Made by a program: the position numbers and the translations under genes
The notes under the pieces: model-generated
What the model was told of the DNA's origin: nothing
Seen by the model: the letters and a program-made list of their open reading frames with translations, nothing else
Databases searched by the model: none
NCBI RefSeq assembly: GCF_014174395.1
Contig: NZ_JABEQD010000015.1
Location: 32,433 to 96,432, forward strand
Source: Gluconacetobacter aggeris
GTDB lineage: Bacteria > Pseudomonadota > Alphaproteobacteria > Acetobacterales > Acetobacteraceae
Length of the DNA: 64,000 nucleotides
Direction: 5' to 3'
Part shown: in pieces, positions 50,592 through 58,778 of the stretch
Layout: the number at the start of each line of letters is the position of its first letter
How positions within the stretch are numbered: position 1 is the stretch's first letter

Positions 50592-51083
50592 TCAGTCGAC
50601 GCACGGCGCGAACGGAATTTCGTCATCGAGCCCGGTGCCGGCGCTGCCGCCACCGAACGCGCTATCGCGGGCCGGTGCGCTACGCGAGGGCCGGTCGTCG
50701 AGCCCGTAGCGGCTTTCGTCACTGTGGCTCCCGGCACTGTCCAGCAGCACAAGGTCGCCCCGAAAGCGATCGACCACGATTTCGGTCGTGTAGCGCTCCT
50801 GGCCGGACTGATCCGTCCATTTCCGGGTCTGAAGCGATCCTTCCAGATAGATCTTGCGTCCCTTGCGCAGGAAACGCTCCGCAACGTCGGCAATCCGCTC
50901 GCTGAAGATCACGACACGATGCCACTCGGTCTTCTCGCGGCGCTCGCCGGATGCCTTGTCGGTCCAGCTTTCGCTGGTCGCCAGAGTCAGGCTGACGATC
51001 TTCGCGCCATTCTGCGCGTTCCGGACCTCGGGATCCTTGCCCAGGTTGCCGACCAGGACCACCTTGTTCACGCTTCCGGCCAT
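50592..51083 (-). CDS. ssb: Single-stranded DNA-binding protein, copy 2
   Basis: 163 aa. OB fold almost identical to ssb1 ([37 protein letters not shown]). After the linker the acidic motif LDDEIPF is followed by five more residues (APCVD). SSB partner proteins normally need the terminal Phe, so this tail may be altered. Its leader (51124-51311) is the most complex structured element in the window. Confidence 0.95.
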   Translation of the reverse strand: MAGSVNKVVLVGNLGKDPEVRNAQNGAKIVSLTLATSESWTDKASGERREKTEWHRVVIFSERIADVAERFLRKGRKIYLEGSLQTRKWTDQSGQERYTTEIVVDRFRGDLVLLDSAGSHSDESRYGLDDRPSRSAPARDSAFGGGSAGTGLDDEIPFAPCVD

Positions 51084-51123
51084 CTCTGATTTCCTTCTCG
51101 TTTCTCGCCCCGGAAGTGGCGGT

Positions 51124-51311
51124 AGCCGCGTCTCCCTCGGGTGCGGTCGACAGGGACCGGGCGGAAAGCGAGTGTTGATCCCTGAAGGCGTCAGTGGTGC
51201 GGAAGCGGCGTGCCGCTTCACGGTGACGCCGGAACCGCAGGCGGCCGCAGGCCGGGGATTAACGGGAGTGCCGCCCGGTCCAGACCGCAGCAACCCGAGG
51301 GCGAAGCGGCT
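51124..51311. repeat. Triple-nested inverted repeat upstream of ssb2
   Basis: Outer arms of about 41 bases (51124-51164 with 51271-51311, imperfect but extended: AGCCGC, CCCTCGGGT, GCGGTC and GGACCGGGCGG all pair). Middle stem GGCGTCA (51187) with TGACGCC (51224). Inner stem GAAGCGGC (51202) with GCCGCTTC (51212). It ends 41 bases before the ssb2 start. No gene in 51084-51464. Confidence 0.85.
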
Positions 51312-51464
51312 ACAGCCACTGCCTTCCCCACCCCTACCTTCTCTTTCGTGACTCTCTTTGCTCAATCACGATCTTTTCTTCTGTCCCGGTACATTTTTGT
51401 CTGTACATCGCGAATCGACGCCAATAGAATCACGACAGTTTCGACTCACACTGAGGTCATCATC

Positions 51465-51974
51465 ATGGCGATACTTTCGGTCGACGGGGCCTACATTACG
51501 CTCGAAGCGCCGTTCCACCCCGAGCTCTCCACCCAGGCTCGCCGATATCGCGGACGATTCGTCGGCAAGGGCAGATGGCGGTTTGAAGCCAAATGGGAAT
51601 CCGACTTGCGCGCCATGTGCCTTATGCTCTTCGGCGTGGACGGCCGGCCGGAGACGGTAGCAGATCAGGTCGACCTCACAGTCGCGGTTGAAGAAAACGG
51701 CGGCTCCCCGCTGTTTCGACGCTTCCACGACGATATCTATCTCGGCGGGCGGCAGGTCGCGGGCGTATTGAAGGGCCGCTTGATCCCCCGACCAGGGAAG
51801 GGCATTCGGTTCGTGCGGGGTGAGCCTCTCCTCGAGCACAAGGGTCTCCAGTGGTGGCTGTGGATTCCAACCGGCTCCGAGTTCATCATCCGCAGGGTAC
51901 CGCGGATGGCAGTCCCCTTCATGGAGTCCAAACTGGACGGCCACGGCCGCCTGCTGACCGCACAAGCGGCATAA
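51465..51974 (+). CDS. Unknown plasmid protein
   Basis: 169 aa. The ATG at 51465 follows TGAGGTC. Contains AILSVDGAYITLEAPFHPEL, RRYRGRFVGKGRWRFEAKWE, and LQWWLWIPTGSEFIIRRVPR. Basic and aromatic-rich; no signal peptide. It reads away from ssb2, so the structured element also lies upstream of this gene. No family recognised. Confidence 0.6.
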   Translation: MAILSVDGAYITLEAPFHPELSTQARRYRGRFVGKGRWRFEAKWESDLRAMCLMLFGVDGRPETVADQVDLTVAVEENGGSPLFRRFHDDIYLGGRQVAGVLKGRLIPRPGKGIRFVRGEPLLEHKGLQWWLWIPTGSEFIIRRVPRMAVPFMESKLDGHGRLLTAQAA

Positions 51975-52017
51975 TCCGACACCCGGCCGCATTGTTCTCG
52001 GGCCGGGTGCATTGCGC

Positions 52018-52536
52018 CTAGATGAGCGACAATTGCGAAGCCGGTCCGGGCCTCGCTGCGGCAGCATGCAGGTCTCCGTGCTGCGCTTGGCCATGTTTCA
52101 CCAGTAGGCGGGCCAGTTGCTCCCGCTCGGCGCATGCCGTCTCCTGCCTCTCCTGGGCGCGGTACGCCGCAATCAGCCCGGACTCGAGAACGCGAGCCCG
52201 GATCTCCCGCTCAACATCCGACCAGACTGCCGTCGGCTGCCCCCAGCACGGATAACCCGCGATCTGCTCGAGGAACGCGACCCGCCCTGCCGTGCTGGCG
52301 AAATGGGTGTGCCAGAAGCCGTGCCGATCGTAATGCGCGATGAAGCCGAACATGTTCGACACGCGCTCATAGAGCGGCTTCGTCCAACCCGACCTCGGCA
52401 TGCCCCGCGCAATGAAGGCCAGGATCGCGTCGCCCATCCGCACCTTCTCGTCGGCACTGTGCCAGCGCGTCGCGGTAAAGCCCCCGGCGGCCAGCGCCGG
52501 ACGCCGAAGGGCCGGAAACTGAACGCCGACCGTCAT
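52018..52536 (-). CDS. Unknown plasmid protein downstream of the 52533 gene
   Basis: 172 aa, ATG overlapping the upstream stop. FTATRWHSADEKVRMGDAIL, WTKPLYERVSNMFGFIAHYD and HTHFASTAGRVAFLEQI suggest a soluble enzyme-like or binding protein with conserved His residues. Ends with the low-complexity tail PASQLSLI. Function unknown. Confidence 0.6.
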   Translation of the reverse strand: MTVGVQFPALRRPALAAGGFTATRWHSADEKVRMGDAILAFIARGMPRSGWTKPLYERVSNMFGFIAHYDRHGFWHTHFASTAGRVAFLEQIAGYPCWGQPTAVWSDVEREIRARVLESGLIAAYRAQERQETACAEREQLARLLVKHGQAQHGDLHAAAARPGPASQLSLI

Positions 52537-52931
52537 GCCGCGATCCTCCCGGCGCACGGGGCCCCGACCGCACGGCGATAGCCGCCATGGAAGCGGTGCA
52601 CGTCGGGCAGGTCGGGATAGGGCGCGGCAATCGCGTCGTCCCCTCCCTCGTGCAGAAGCCAACGCAAGGCGACGGTCACACGCTTGCCATGCGCCAGAGA
52701 GCGGATAAGCACGGTGTCGGAGCGGCGGGACAGGTAGCGGTCCTCCCAGCGCCCGGTGCGCCGGTTGTAGGCACAGGCCATGCACTGGCCATTCAGAAAC
52801 GCCTCCACGATCCAGGATGCGTAACGCTCCCTGGGCGCCGGCAGGCGGAAGATGGTGCCGACCGCAACGCAGCCGACGCGCAGCGGGTTATCGCCCCCCT
52901 GAAAGGGGGAGGCGTAATATTGGCGGATCAT
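52533..52931 (-). CDS. Unknown plasmid protein
   Basis: 132 aa. GCVAVGTIFRLPAPRERYA, CMACAYNRRTGRWEDRYLSRRSDTVLIRSLAHG (quoted in part as ACAYNRRTGRWEDRY). Probably co-transcribed with the methylase-like gene 27 bases upstream. Confidence 0.55.
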   Translation of the reverse strand: MIRQYYASPFQGGDNPLRVGCVAVGTIFRLPAPRERYASWIVEAFLNGQCMACAYNRRTGRWEDRYLSRRSDTVLIRSLAHGKRVTVALRWLLHEGGDDAIAAPYPDLPDVHRFHGGYRRAVGAPCAGRIAA

Positions 52932-52958
52932 GGCGTTTCTCCAGCGCTTCGGCGCGGT

Positions 52959-53741
52959 TCAGAACAGGGAAAGTTGCAGCAGCGGGCGCTCGGCGGGCAC
53001 TGGCTGGGTGGGCACACCTGGCGTCGCCACGGGGGCGACCGGGACTGAAGCCTCAGGCGCAGCAGCAGCACTTGCGGCCAGCTTGCGCGACCACCCGCCG
53101 AGAATATGTGCCGGCGTGAACCAGTATTCGCGGGTCTCCAGCGTCAGCGAATTGCCAACGATCACGGTCGCCGGGATATGCAGCAGCGAGAACTGGACGA
53201 ACGCCATGTGCGCTGCGCGGGGATCCACGTCGATCGCGGTGACGTGCATGTGTTGCTGGTAATTGATCCCGGTGTCCCGCAACGCCTCGGCAAGGGCGAT
53301 AACCATGGCGCCGGCACCGCAGGCCGGCTCCTGCACCGTGACAAATCCGGATTGCTCGATGATTCCCCGGGCGTCCCCACCATTGCCGATCAGCACACCC
53401 GCCATGAGGCGGCACACCTCGAATGGCGTGAAGAACTGCCCCCGATCAGCATTGTGCAGTTCCAGCATCCCGAAGACGGCGCCGAGAATGTCGGTCGGGC
53501 TTTCCTCCAGCGCGAGGGCAACCTCTGCGAGGATCTGGGGCCAGGTATCGATCGTCTGCCGGTCATAGCGGCCGACGATCTTCAGATACCGGGCTTCCCG
53601 CTCCTCGCGCTGCGTCAGGTCGACGGCGTTCGCCATGGAAATCGCCATTGCCTCCATACAGTCGGAGAACGTCGTGTAGAGGTCGTGCCGATACCGGGCC
53701 GCTTCCAGCAGCTTCGCGATCGTCCTGATCCGTGCGGACAT
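52959..53741 (-). CDS. N-6 DNA methylase-like protein lacking the catalytic motif
   Basis: 260 aa. Resembles the HsdM-type adenine methylase core: ADRGQFFTPFEVCRLM, then the AdoMet motif I VQEPACGAGAMVIALA. The catalytic (D/N)PP(Y/F) motif expected after VTAIDVDPRAAHMA is replaced by VGNSLTLE. It probably binds AdoMet but may not methylate. The C-terminal tail is Pro/Ala-rich. It could act as a decoy or DNA-binding antirestriction factor. Confidence 0.75.
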   Translation of the reverse strand: MSARIRTIAKLLEAARYRHDLYTTFSDCMEAMAISMANAVDLTQREEREARYLKIVGRYDRQTIDTWPQILAEVALALEESPTDILGAVFGMLELHNADRGQFFTPFEVCRLMAGVLIGNGGDARGIIEQSGFVTVQEPACGAGAMVIALAEALRDTGINYQQHMHVTAIDVDPRAAHMAFVQFSLLHIPATVIVGNSLTLETREYWFTPAHILGGWSRKLAASAAAAPEASVPVAPVATPGVPTQPVPAERPLLQLSLF

Positions 53742-53745
53742 CGGT

Positions 53746-53967
53746 TCAAACCTGCCGCTCGTGCCGCCGCGCCTCGCGCAGCGCGATCCGCCAGGCCGCA
53801 AACCATTCCACCAGGTCGCCGCCGTCGATCGGCTCATCGGCGTCGAAGGACTCGGCCTGATAGGCAAGAGCCTCGTCGACCAGCGCATCCACTGTCTCGG
53901 TGCAGGAATTGGGAGACGCCGTGATGGCGCCCCCCGATCCGTCGTGGGCTTCGGCGTGTCCGCTCAT
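53746..53967 (-). CDS. Small acidic protein
   Basis: 73 aa, coupled to both neighbours (4-bp overlap upstream, 4-base gap to the methylase-like gene). TVDALVDEALAYQAESFDAD and WFAAWRIALREARRHERQV. Function unknown. Confidence 0.55.
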   Translation of the reverse strand: MSGHAEAHDGSGGAITASPNSCTETVDALVDEALAYQAESFDADEPIDGGDLVEWFAAWRIALREARRHERQV

Positions 53968-54143
53968 CGGGCCGCTACCTGAACCGGGTGCCGGTGATCC
54001 AGATCCGACGGAATCCCGGCGAGAAAGGCCGGCGCGGCGATGATCAGCCATGCGGTCAATGCGATCACAACGCTGCTACCGATCAGCGCAATGGCTTCGA
54101 ACGTATCGGTCAGACGTGTCGGGGTTTTGCGATGGTCTGCCAT
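53964..54143 (-). CDS. Small single-span membrane protein
   Basis: 59 aa: FEAIALIGSSVVIALTAWLIIAAPAFLAG forms one or two short membrane helices. First gene of the 54143-52018 operon. Its leader carries the perfect 27-bp hairpin at 54243-54325. Confidence 0.6.
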   Translation of the reverse strand: MADHRKTPTRLTDTFEAIALIGSSVVIALTAWLIIAAPAFLAGIPSDLDHRHPVQVAAR

Positions 54144-54242
54144 GAGGGCGCTCCTGCGGCTCGGATGGAAAGGCATCGGGAGCCGAAGACAGGGCAGACG
54201 GCGCTGACCCCTCTTTCTTCTTCTCCTCGATGCTTTCCGCGC

Positions 54243-54325
54243 CTCATGGGGTGGCGGCCGGTGCAAGGGCGGCGCTTGCGCCGGGAGCCTGCGACGAACC
54301 CTTGCACCGGCCGCCACCCCATGAG
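54243..54325. repeat. Perfect 27-bp inverted repeat with conserved 29-base loop, copy 1
   Basis: Arms 54243-54269 and 54299-54325 are exact reverse complements (CTCATGGGGTGGCGGCCGG...). The 29-base loop (54270-54298) contains the hairpin CGGCGCTTGCGCCG and is identical to the loop at 57711-57739. It lies 100 bases upstream of the 59-aa membrane gene. No gene in 54144-54463. Confidence 0.9.
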
Positions 54326-54463
54326 AGCGACCTGCCCTCTTCCTTAATTTCTTTCCTCTCTTCTTCTCTCCTCGTCTGGCGGCTCCGACGGCACGAGCGA
54401 CACGCTTGGTGTGAAATCGACGCCCAGGAGACTATAACGAGCAGTGCGGAATTGGAGTGATCG

Positions 54464-54832
54464 ATGAAGTTAATCATTTTTTCTGGGCTGATTTTGGGTC
54501 TGTCCTCAGCCCACGCACAAACCCGCTCGGATGCGTTTCCGAGTTGCAATCTTGGGGAGCAACACTCTTTGGTGGGGGAGTTGGGCGGGACGATCAAAGA
54601 TCCGGGGCAAGCCCATATTTCCATGCGGGCCAATATCCTGCAGGCGGATATCAGCACTGCGCGCAAGGCGCGCCGGCTGAGTCAGCCCACTGCGGACCGG
54701 CTATGGAAAGATGTGCAACGGGTCCGTGCGAACACGGATGCTTTTGCGCAGAAACAGGGTTTTCTCAGCGCCGCCGAGCGGGCCTCTTACGAGCGCAAAC
54801 TGGACGCCGTTGCGGCGCAAATCTGCCGCTGA
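54464..54832 (+). CDS. Secreted protein of unknown function
   Basis: 122 aa with a clear signal peptide (MKLIIFSGLILGLSSAHAQ). The mature part is helical with two Cys residues (PSCNLG and final QICR), likely a disulphide. Periplasmic. No family recognised. It is one of few + strand genes here and is less GC-rich at its start. Confidence 0.65.
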   Translation: MKLIIFSGLILGLSSAHAQTRSDAFPSCNLGEQHSLVGELGGTIKDPGQAHISMRANILQADISTARKARRLSQPTADRLWKDVQRVRANTDAFAQKQGFLSAAERASYERKLDAVAAQICR

Positions 54833-54930
54833 CCCCACCCATGTAGCGACCCGTTGCAGCATGCAGCACCGAGAAGGCAGCTTAATGCTCACTCCTACTG
54901 GAACCCTCATCCTCCAGTCGGGTGAGCATG

Positions 54931-55299
54931 TCAGGTTCTCTCCTCGTCTTCGATACTGCTGGCATCGAAATAGGCGGGGCGTCTTGCGAGTTCGTCTGCC
55001 TCCAGCTGATCAGCGAACAGCGGCACCGCGCGATCGAGACGGCGCCGCAGATTGCGCCGCCGTGCGGCGGCCTTCCTTTCGCCGCTCCAGCGCCTGGGGG
55101 CATCCAGCAGGGGGGACCAGCCATGGCACCACCCGAGGCCAGGCCGCACCGCCGGCGCATGCGTAGCCCGGACCGCCTCGCTATCGCCTGCCGCCAGGAG
55201 CGTGCAGGCCCAGCGCGTCCGTCCGTCGTCGAGTGTCGGGATATCGGGCGGGGGTACCGTGCAGGGATTACCCCAGAACACGGTGATCACGGCGCGCAT
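54931..55299 (-). CDS. Unknown protein downstream of ardC
   Basis: 122 aa, starting 4 bases after the ardC stop. AVITVFWGNPCTVPPPDIPTL, then a basic stretch and LEADELARRPAYFDASSIED. Probably co-translated with ardC. Function unknown. Confidence 0.55.
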   Translation of the reverse strand: MRAVITVFWGNPCTVPPPDIPTLDDGRTRWACTLLAAGDSEAVRATHAPAVRPGLGWCHGWSPLLDAPRRWSGERKAAARRRNLRRRLDRAVPLFADQLEADELARRPAYFDASSIEDEERT

Positions 55300-55303
55300 C
55301 TTC

Positions 55304-56236
55304 CTATGCCGCCAGTTGATCGGGACCGGTCTGCTCGACCGTGGCGTCCTCGAAGGCCAGAATATAATCTGCCGCTTGCGTGGCGAGCCGCGCGGCCTTG
55401 AAAATCGCGCGTTTGTCGTCGCGGAGCATATCGATCCACGCGCCAATGTAATCAGCGTGGCGCACCGACGGCTGGATGCTCAGTTCCGCAAGAACAAAAG
55501 CTGCTGTCAGCTCGGCCACGATCTCCTCGCCCATATAGGCATGGGTGCCGAAACTTCCCGTCTGGTCTCTGTTCAGGCGTTTTACATGGCCGCTCCAATG
55601 CCCGGTCTCGTGCATGACGGTTCGATACCAATTTACCTGGTCGAAATACGCAAATCGCGGAGGAACCTGTATGTAATCCAGGGCAGGCATATAGAAAGCC
55701 TTGTCACCTCCAATACGCAGATCCGCTCCCGTCGCGCAGATCAGACGCTCCGCTCGCGGCACAATGTCACCATCGGCCTGAGGTGACGGCGCCGCCGTCA
55801 TCTCGATGGGCAAACCGTCGCACTGATCGATGTTGAACACCGTGAACCGTTTAAGGAAGGGCACCGCCCGCGGCTCGGCTTCCAGCTTTTGCCCTTCAGG
55901 CACGAAGGTGTTCGCGAAGAATACCGTCGTGCCTTTCTCTCCCTTGCGAACATTCCCGCCGGCGGCCAATGCCTGGCGAAACGTCAGCCAGCGCTGAGTT
56001 GCGAACCCGCACTGCTGGAGACTGCCCCAGAGCAACAGAACGTTAATCCCGGAATAACGACGTCCTGTGGTGGCGTTGCGTGGCACCGAGGGCGCCGCCA
56101 CAGTATTCGACCACGGCTGGACCCACGGCAGGCGCCCATTCTCGAGTTCAGCGACGATCCGGTCCGTGACCTCCTGGTAAATGTCGGCGCGTTCACCCGA
56201 AGAGCGTACGGCAGAGGCTTTGGCCCTGGTTGCCAT
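55304..56236 (-). CDS. ardC: ArdC-type antirestriction protein
   Basis: 310 aa; the ATG at 56236 has GAAGGA upstream. The N-terminal ssDNA-binding (DUF1738) domain: IYQEVTDRIVAELENGRLPW, PRNATTGRRYSGINVLLLW, and KGEKGTTVFF. The C-terminal zincin-like domain has HETGHWSGH at about residue 208 (HExxH) and the downstream Glu in GEEIVAELTAAF. ArdC of R388 protects incoming DNA from restriction in some recipients. Its presence supports a leading-region role for this half of the window. Confidence 0.92.
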   Translation of the reverse strand: MATRAKASAVRSSGERADIYQEVTDRIVAELENGRLPWVQPWSNTVAAPSVPRNATTGRRYSGINVLLLWGSLQQCGFATQRWLTFRQALAAGGNVRKGEKGTTVFFANTFVPEGQKLEAEPRAVPFLKRFTVFNIDQCDGLPIEMTAAPSPQADGDIVPRAERLICATGADLRIGGDKAFYMPALDYIQVPPRFAYFDQVNWYRTVMHETGHWSGHVKRLNRDQTGSFGTHAYMGEEIVAELTAAFVLAELSIQPSVRHADYIGAWIDMLRDDKRAIFKAARLATQAADYILAFEDATVEQTGPDQLAA

Positions 56237-56356
56237 GTTACGGATTCCTTCTTCTTCTGGCTGCCTCGGGCGCGGCCGTCTGCCTGCGACGCCGAAGCGA
56301 TTTGTGTCCAAAATGGCTCGATTGCGGATGGCGCGCGTGTGGCGGACCCATCCACC

Positions 56357-57334
56357 TCAAAGGCGTTCGAGCATGGTGGCGAAATCGAGCTGAAGCGCGG
56401 CCCGTCCGACCTGAAGCACCTTCAGCATCCGGTGGTACGCAGCGCATCGCCGCACCGCGCCGAGGCGCCTGGCCCCTGTCGGCGTATCCAGCACGTCCCA
56501 TGCGTGGGTCCAGTCCATGACACCGGCGCCATTTCTTCGGCCGATCAACGCAAACTGGGCTCGCCCGCTGACCGGCATTTTCACCAGGATGCCTCCATGC
56601 GCATGAGGCGGGTCGCCGAGGCGATGGATGCGGGCAGACAGGCCTGCTTCCTGCAAGGCGGCAAGCATGTTCCTGATCGAGCGCGGATCTTGCAGAGCCC
56701 AGGTCGGAACCGGCACCGGCCGATTGCGAACGGCCGGATCCGGATCGAAATCCTCTTCGCGGGGCCGGCGGAAGCAGGACGGTGAGGCGAGGTCGCTTCC
56801 CCACAGATCCGCCATCGAGGGGGGACTGTTGTGAGCCCGATACCACGCTGCCTCCGCGAGCACCCACGCGCGCTTGGCCAGGCCAAGCGCGATGCGGCCG
56901 GCCAGGTGCGCGAACTGAGCCTCCAGCTCAAGCCGGCGATGAAAATCGCCGTCACGCGGGATATCGGCAATCGCGCGCGCAATCCCCTCCAGTTGAGCGC
57001 GGTAGTCCTCCCGCGTCTTCGGCTCCCAGGTGAAGACCAGCTTGCCAAAGCGCTGCGCCCGCTGCTCCGCGCGCACCTCTTCCCGGCTCTGCAGAATCTC
57101 GACGCGCGTGACGTCGGCCCGGCGAAGCGGCCCTTCCACCCGGTGACCCATCGGGGCAGCGGGATCGCGGATAATGAGCATGCGGTGTCCGCCGAAGATC
57201 TGAAGCTCACCCTCGACCGGATGTCCGCTCGCAAACGTCACGCGGAGACGGCAACCGTGCTCGCACCCAGAAAATGGGCCTGGCGCGCGCGCCTTCGGCC
57301 CGTGGGCTTCTGCGCACCGCGGATCGGTCGTCAT
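56357..57334 (-). CDS. Unknown plasmid protein
   Basis: 325 aa (ATG 57334). An N-terminal beta domain (CEHGCRLRVTFASGHPVEGEL), a helical middle (LEGIARAIADIPRDGDFHRR, GRIALGLAKRAWVLAEAAW) and a C-terminal domain (SIRNMLAALQEAGLSARIHR, AQFALIGRRNGAGVMDWTHA). No family recognised. Confidence 0.6.
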   Translation of the reverse strand: MTTDPRCAEAHGPKARAPGPFSGCEHGCRLRVTFASGHPVEGELQIFGGHRMLIIRDPAAPMGHRVEGPLRRADVTRVEILQSREEVRAEQRAQRFGKLVFTWEPKTREDYRAQLEGIARAIADIPRDGDFHRRLELEAQFAHLAGRIALGLAKRAWVLAEAAWYRAHNSPPSMADLWGSDLASPSCFRRPREEDFDPDPAVRNRPVPVPTWALQDPRSIRNMLAALQEAGLSARIHRLGDPPHAHGGILVKMPVSGRAQFALIGRRNGAGVMDWTHAWDVLDTPTGARRLGAVRRCAAYHRMLKVLQVGRAALQLDFATMLERL

Positions 57335-57360
57335 GGCGGGAAATCCTGTGTTGATAGGAA

Positions 57361-57389
57361 AAAAGGCGCCCATTGACGGGCGCCTGAAG
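57361..57389 (-). terminator. Intrinsic terminator after the 57419 gene
   Basis: On the - strand AGGCGCCC-GTCAA-TGGGCGCC followed by TTTTTTCC. It separates 57419-57643 from the gene starting at 57334. Confidence 0.85.
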
Positions 57390-57418
57390 AGTGCGACGAG
57401 AAGTGAGGTCTCTGCCGG

Positions 57419-57643
57419 CTACGCGCTTCTGACGACCGCGCGCGTGGCCGTCGCGTAGCAGACCCGACCGTCCAGACTGTATCGTCTCCGGCGGATCTTG
57501 ATGCAGACCGTCTGGCTCGAACTGCCGGCAAAACAGAACCGCTCCCCGACCGCCAGATCCTCAAAGATCATCGCTTCGGAACCGAACCGTCGTGCTGCCG
57601 CCCGCGCGGCGTTCAGGTCGGGATCGCTCGTATTCCGCGTCAT
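57419..57643 (-). CDS. Small protein, single-gene unit
   Basis: 74 aa with GAGAGAGG upstream. AMIFEDLAVGERFCFAGSSS and IKIRRRRYSLDGRVCYAT suggest a small beta-barrel protein, reminiscent of short plasmid proteins with a FxxLxxGxxF start. Between a hairpin leader (57684) and a terminator. Function unknown. Confidence 0.65.
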   Translation of the reverse strand: MTRNTSDPDLNAARAAARRFGSEAMIFEDLAVGERFCFAGSSSQTVCIKIRRRRYSLDGRVCYATATRAVVRSA

Positions 57644-57683
57644 TTCTGCCTCTCTCAAGTCTGTTTTCGACCTGATCGGCAGC

Positions 57684-57766
57684 CTCATGGGGCGGGGGAC
57701 GGTGCAAGGGCGGCGCTTGCGCCGGGAGCCTGCGACGAACCCTTGCAGCGTTCCCCGCCCCATGAG
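57684..57766. repeat. 27-bp inverted repeat with conserved 29-base loop, copy 2
   Basis: Arms 57684-57710 and 57740-57766 pair at 25 of 27. The 29-base loop is identical to that at 54270-54298. The stems differ at several positions from copy 1, three of them with matching changes in both arms. It ends 41 bases before the 57643 start. No gene in 57767-57952. Confidence 0.88.
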
Positions 57767-57952
57767 AGCGGTCTCCCCTCCCCTTCTCTCTCTTTTCCTC
57801 TCTCCTCGTTCTCTTCTCCCGTTCCGACGTCGCCGGCGCCTTGCCATTGCCCGCGACATCGGAGGATTTGTGTCCAAAATGGCTCGCGGAGTCTGGGCGA
57901 TCAGATCGCGCGGGAGCCCGTTTTGCGAGCCGCTATCCGAAGGACGGCACGA

Positions 57953-58393
57953 TCAGCTCGATCCGTCTCGTTCCGTCGCGCGCAATCGTCCTGTCTGGAC
58001 GCTGGCCCAATGGTTCAGGTCGATCCTCTCCACGATTGCGCCCGTCGCCAGGTCGACGATGCAGGCGCCGCCGCCATAGCCGTCCAACCGGGGCCTGCTG
58101 CAATCGAACGACCATATGAGCGTCCACAGACCTGGCTCGGTCAGACCGCGTTCTGCGCAATCCTGGACGAAGGCAACGACGTTATCGGGCGAGCCTGCAC
58201 GGCTGTGGAGCCAAACGACCGGCCTTCCGGCTGCATCAAGATGGTCATACGCCGCCTCGAAACCCTCAGGGTTCGGATCGCCATGGGCCTCTCCGGCTTT
58301 GCGCCGCCCCTCCAGGGCCAGCAAAGCCTCATGCGCAGCGCTCTCGCTTGTCATTGGGAGGCGCGCTGAGAATCTGGTGAAATATTCGGCCAT
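57953..58393 (-). CDS. Unknown plasmid protein
   Basis: 146 aa; ATG 58393. FEAAYDHLDAAGRPVVWLHS, WTLIWSFDCSRPRLDGYGGG and GAIVERIDLNHWASVQ. Follows the DUF5983-like gene with a 4-base gap. Function unknown. Confidence 0.6.
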   Translation of the reverse strand: MAEYFTRFSARLPMTSESAAHEALLALEGRRKAGEAHGDPNPEGFEAAYDHLDAAGRPVVWLHSRAGSPDNVVAFVQDCAERGLTEPGLWTLIWSFDCSRPRLDGYGGGACIVDLATGAIVERIDLNHWASVQTGRLRATERDGSS

Positions 58394-58397
58394 TCTC

Positions 58398-58703
58398 TTA
58401 ATCCTCATCGAACCATGGCAACGCTTCGTCCCGCGGGCCATCCGCGTCGAGCAGCACGTAATCGCAGTCCAGTTCGCGGGCGCGCGCGAGCACGGCGTTC
58501 AGTGCCCCACTCCCTGTCCAGCAGATGGAGGCTCCATCCTCTGGGACGTGCACAAACCATCCATAGGGCCCGGCAAAAGCACTGAACGAGAGCGCCTCAA
58601 TTGCTGAGGACACCATGAGCACGCGATCAGACACAGGCAGATGGCCAGTGCTCAGGTCGAGGAATTTGCGCACCCCACGCGGGATGGATTCTGCTTTCGG
58701 CAT
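58398..58703 (-). CDS. DUF5983-like protein
   Basis: 101 aa. FLDLSTGHLPVSDRVLM, YGWFVHVPEDG and CDYVLLDADGP match the compact DUF5983-type fold seen on conjugative plasmids. Function unknown. Confidence 0.6.
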   Translation of the reverse strand: MPKAESIPRGVRKFLDLSTGHLPVSDRVLMVSSAIEALSFSAFAGPYGWFVHVPEDGASICWTGSGALNAVLARARELDCDYVLLDADGPRDEALPWFDED

Positions 58704-58778
58704 GGCTCTCTCCGCCTATCCGGTATTTTCGTTGCGGCAGCGGGGCGGAACATTACGGCTCCGCTGCATTGCGTTTCT

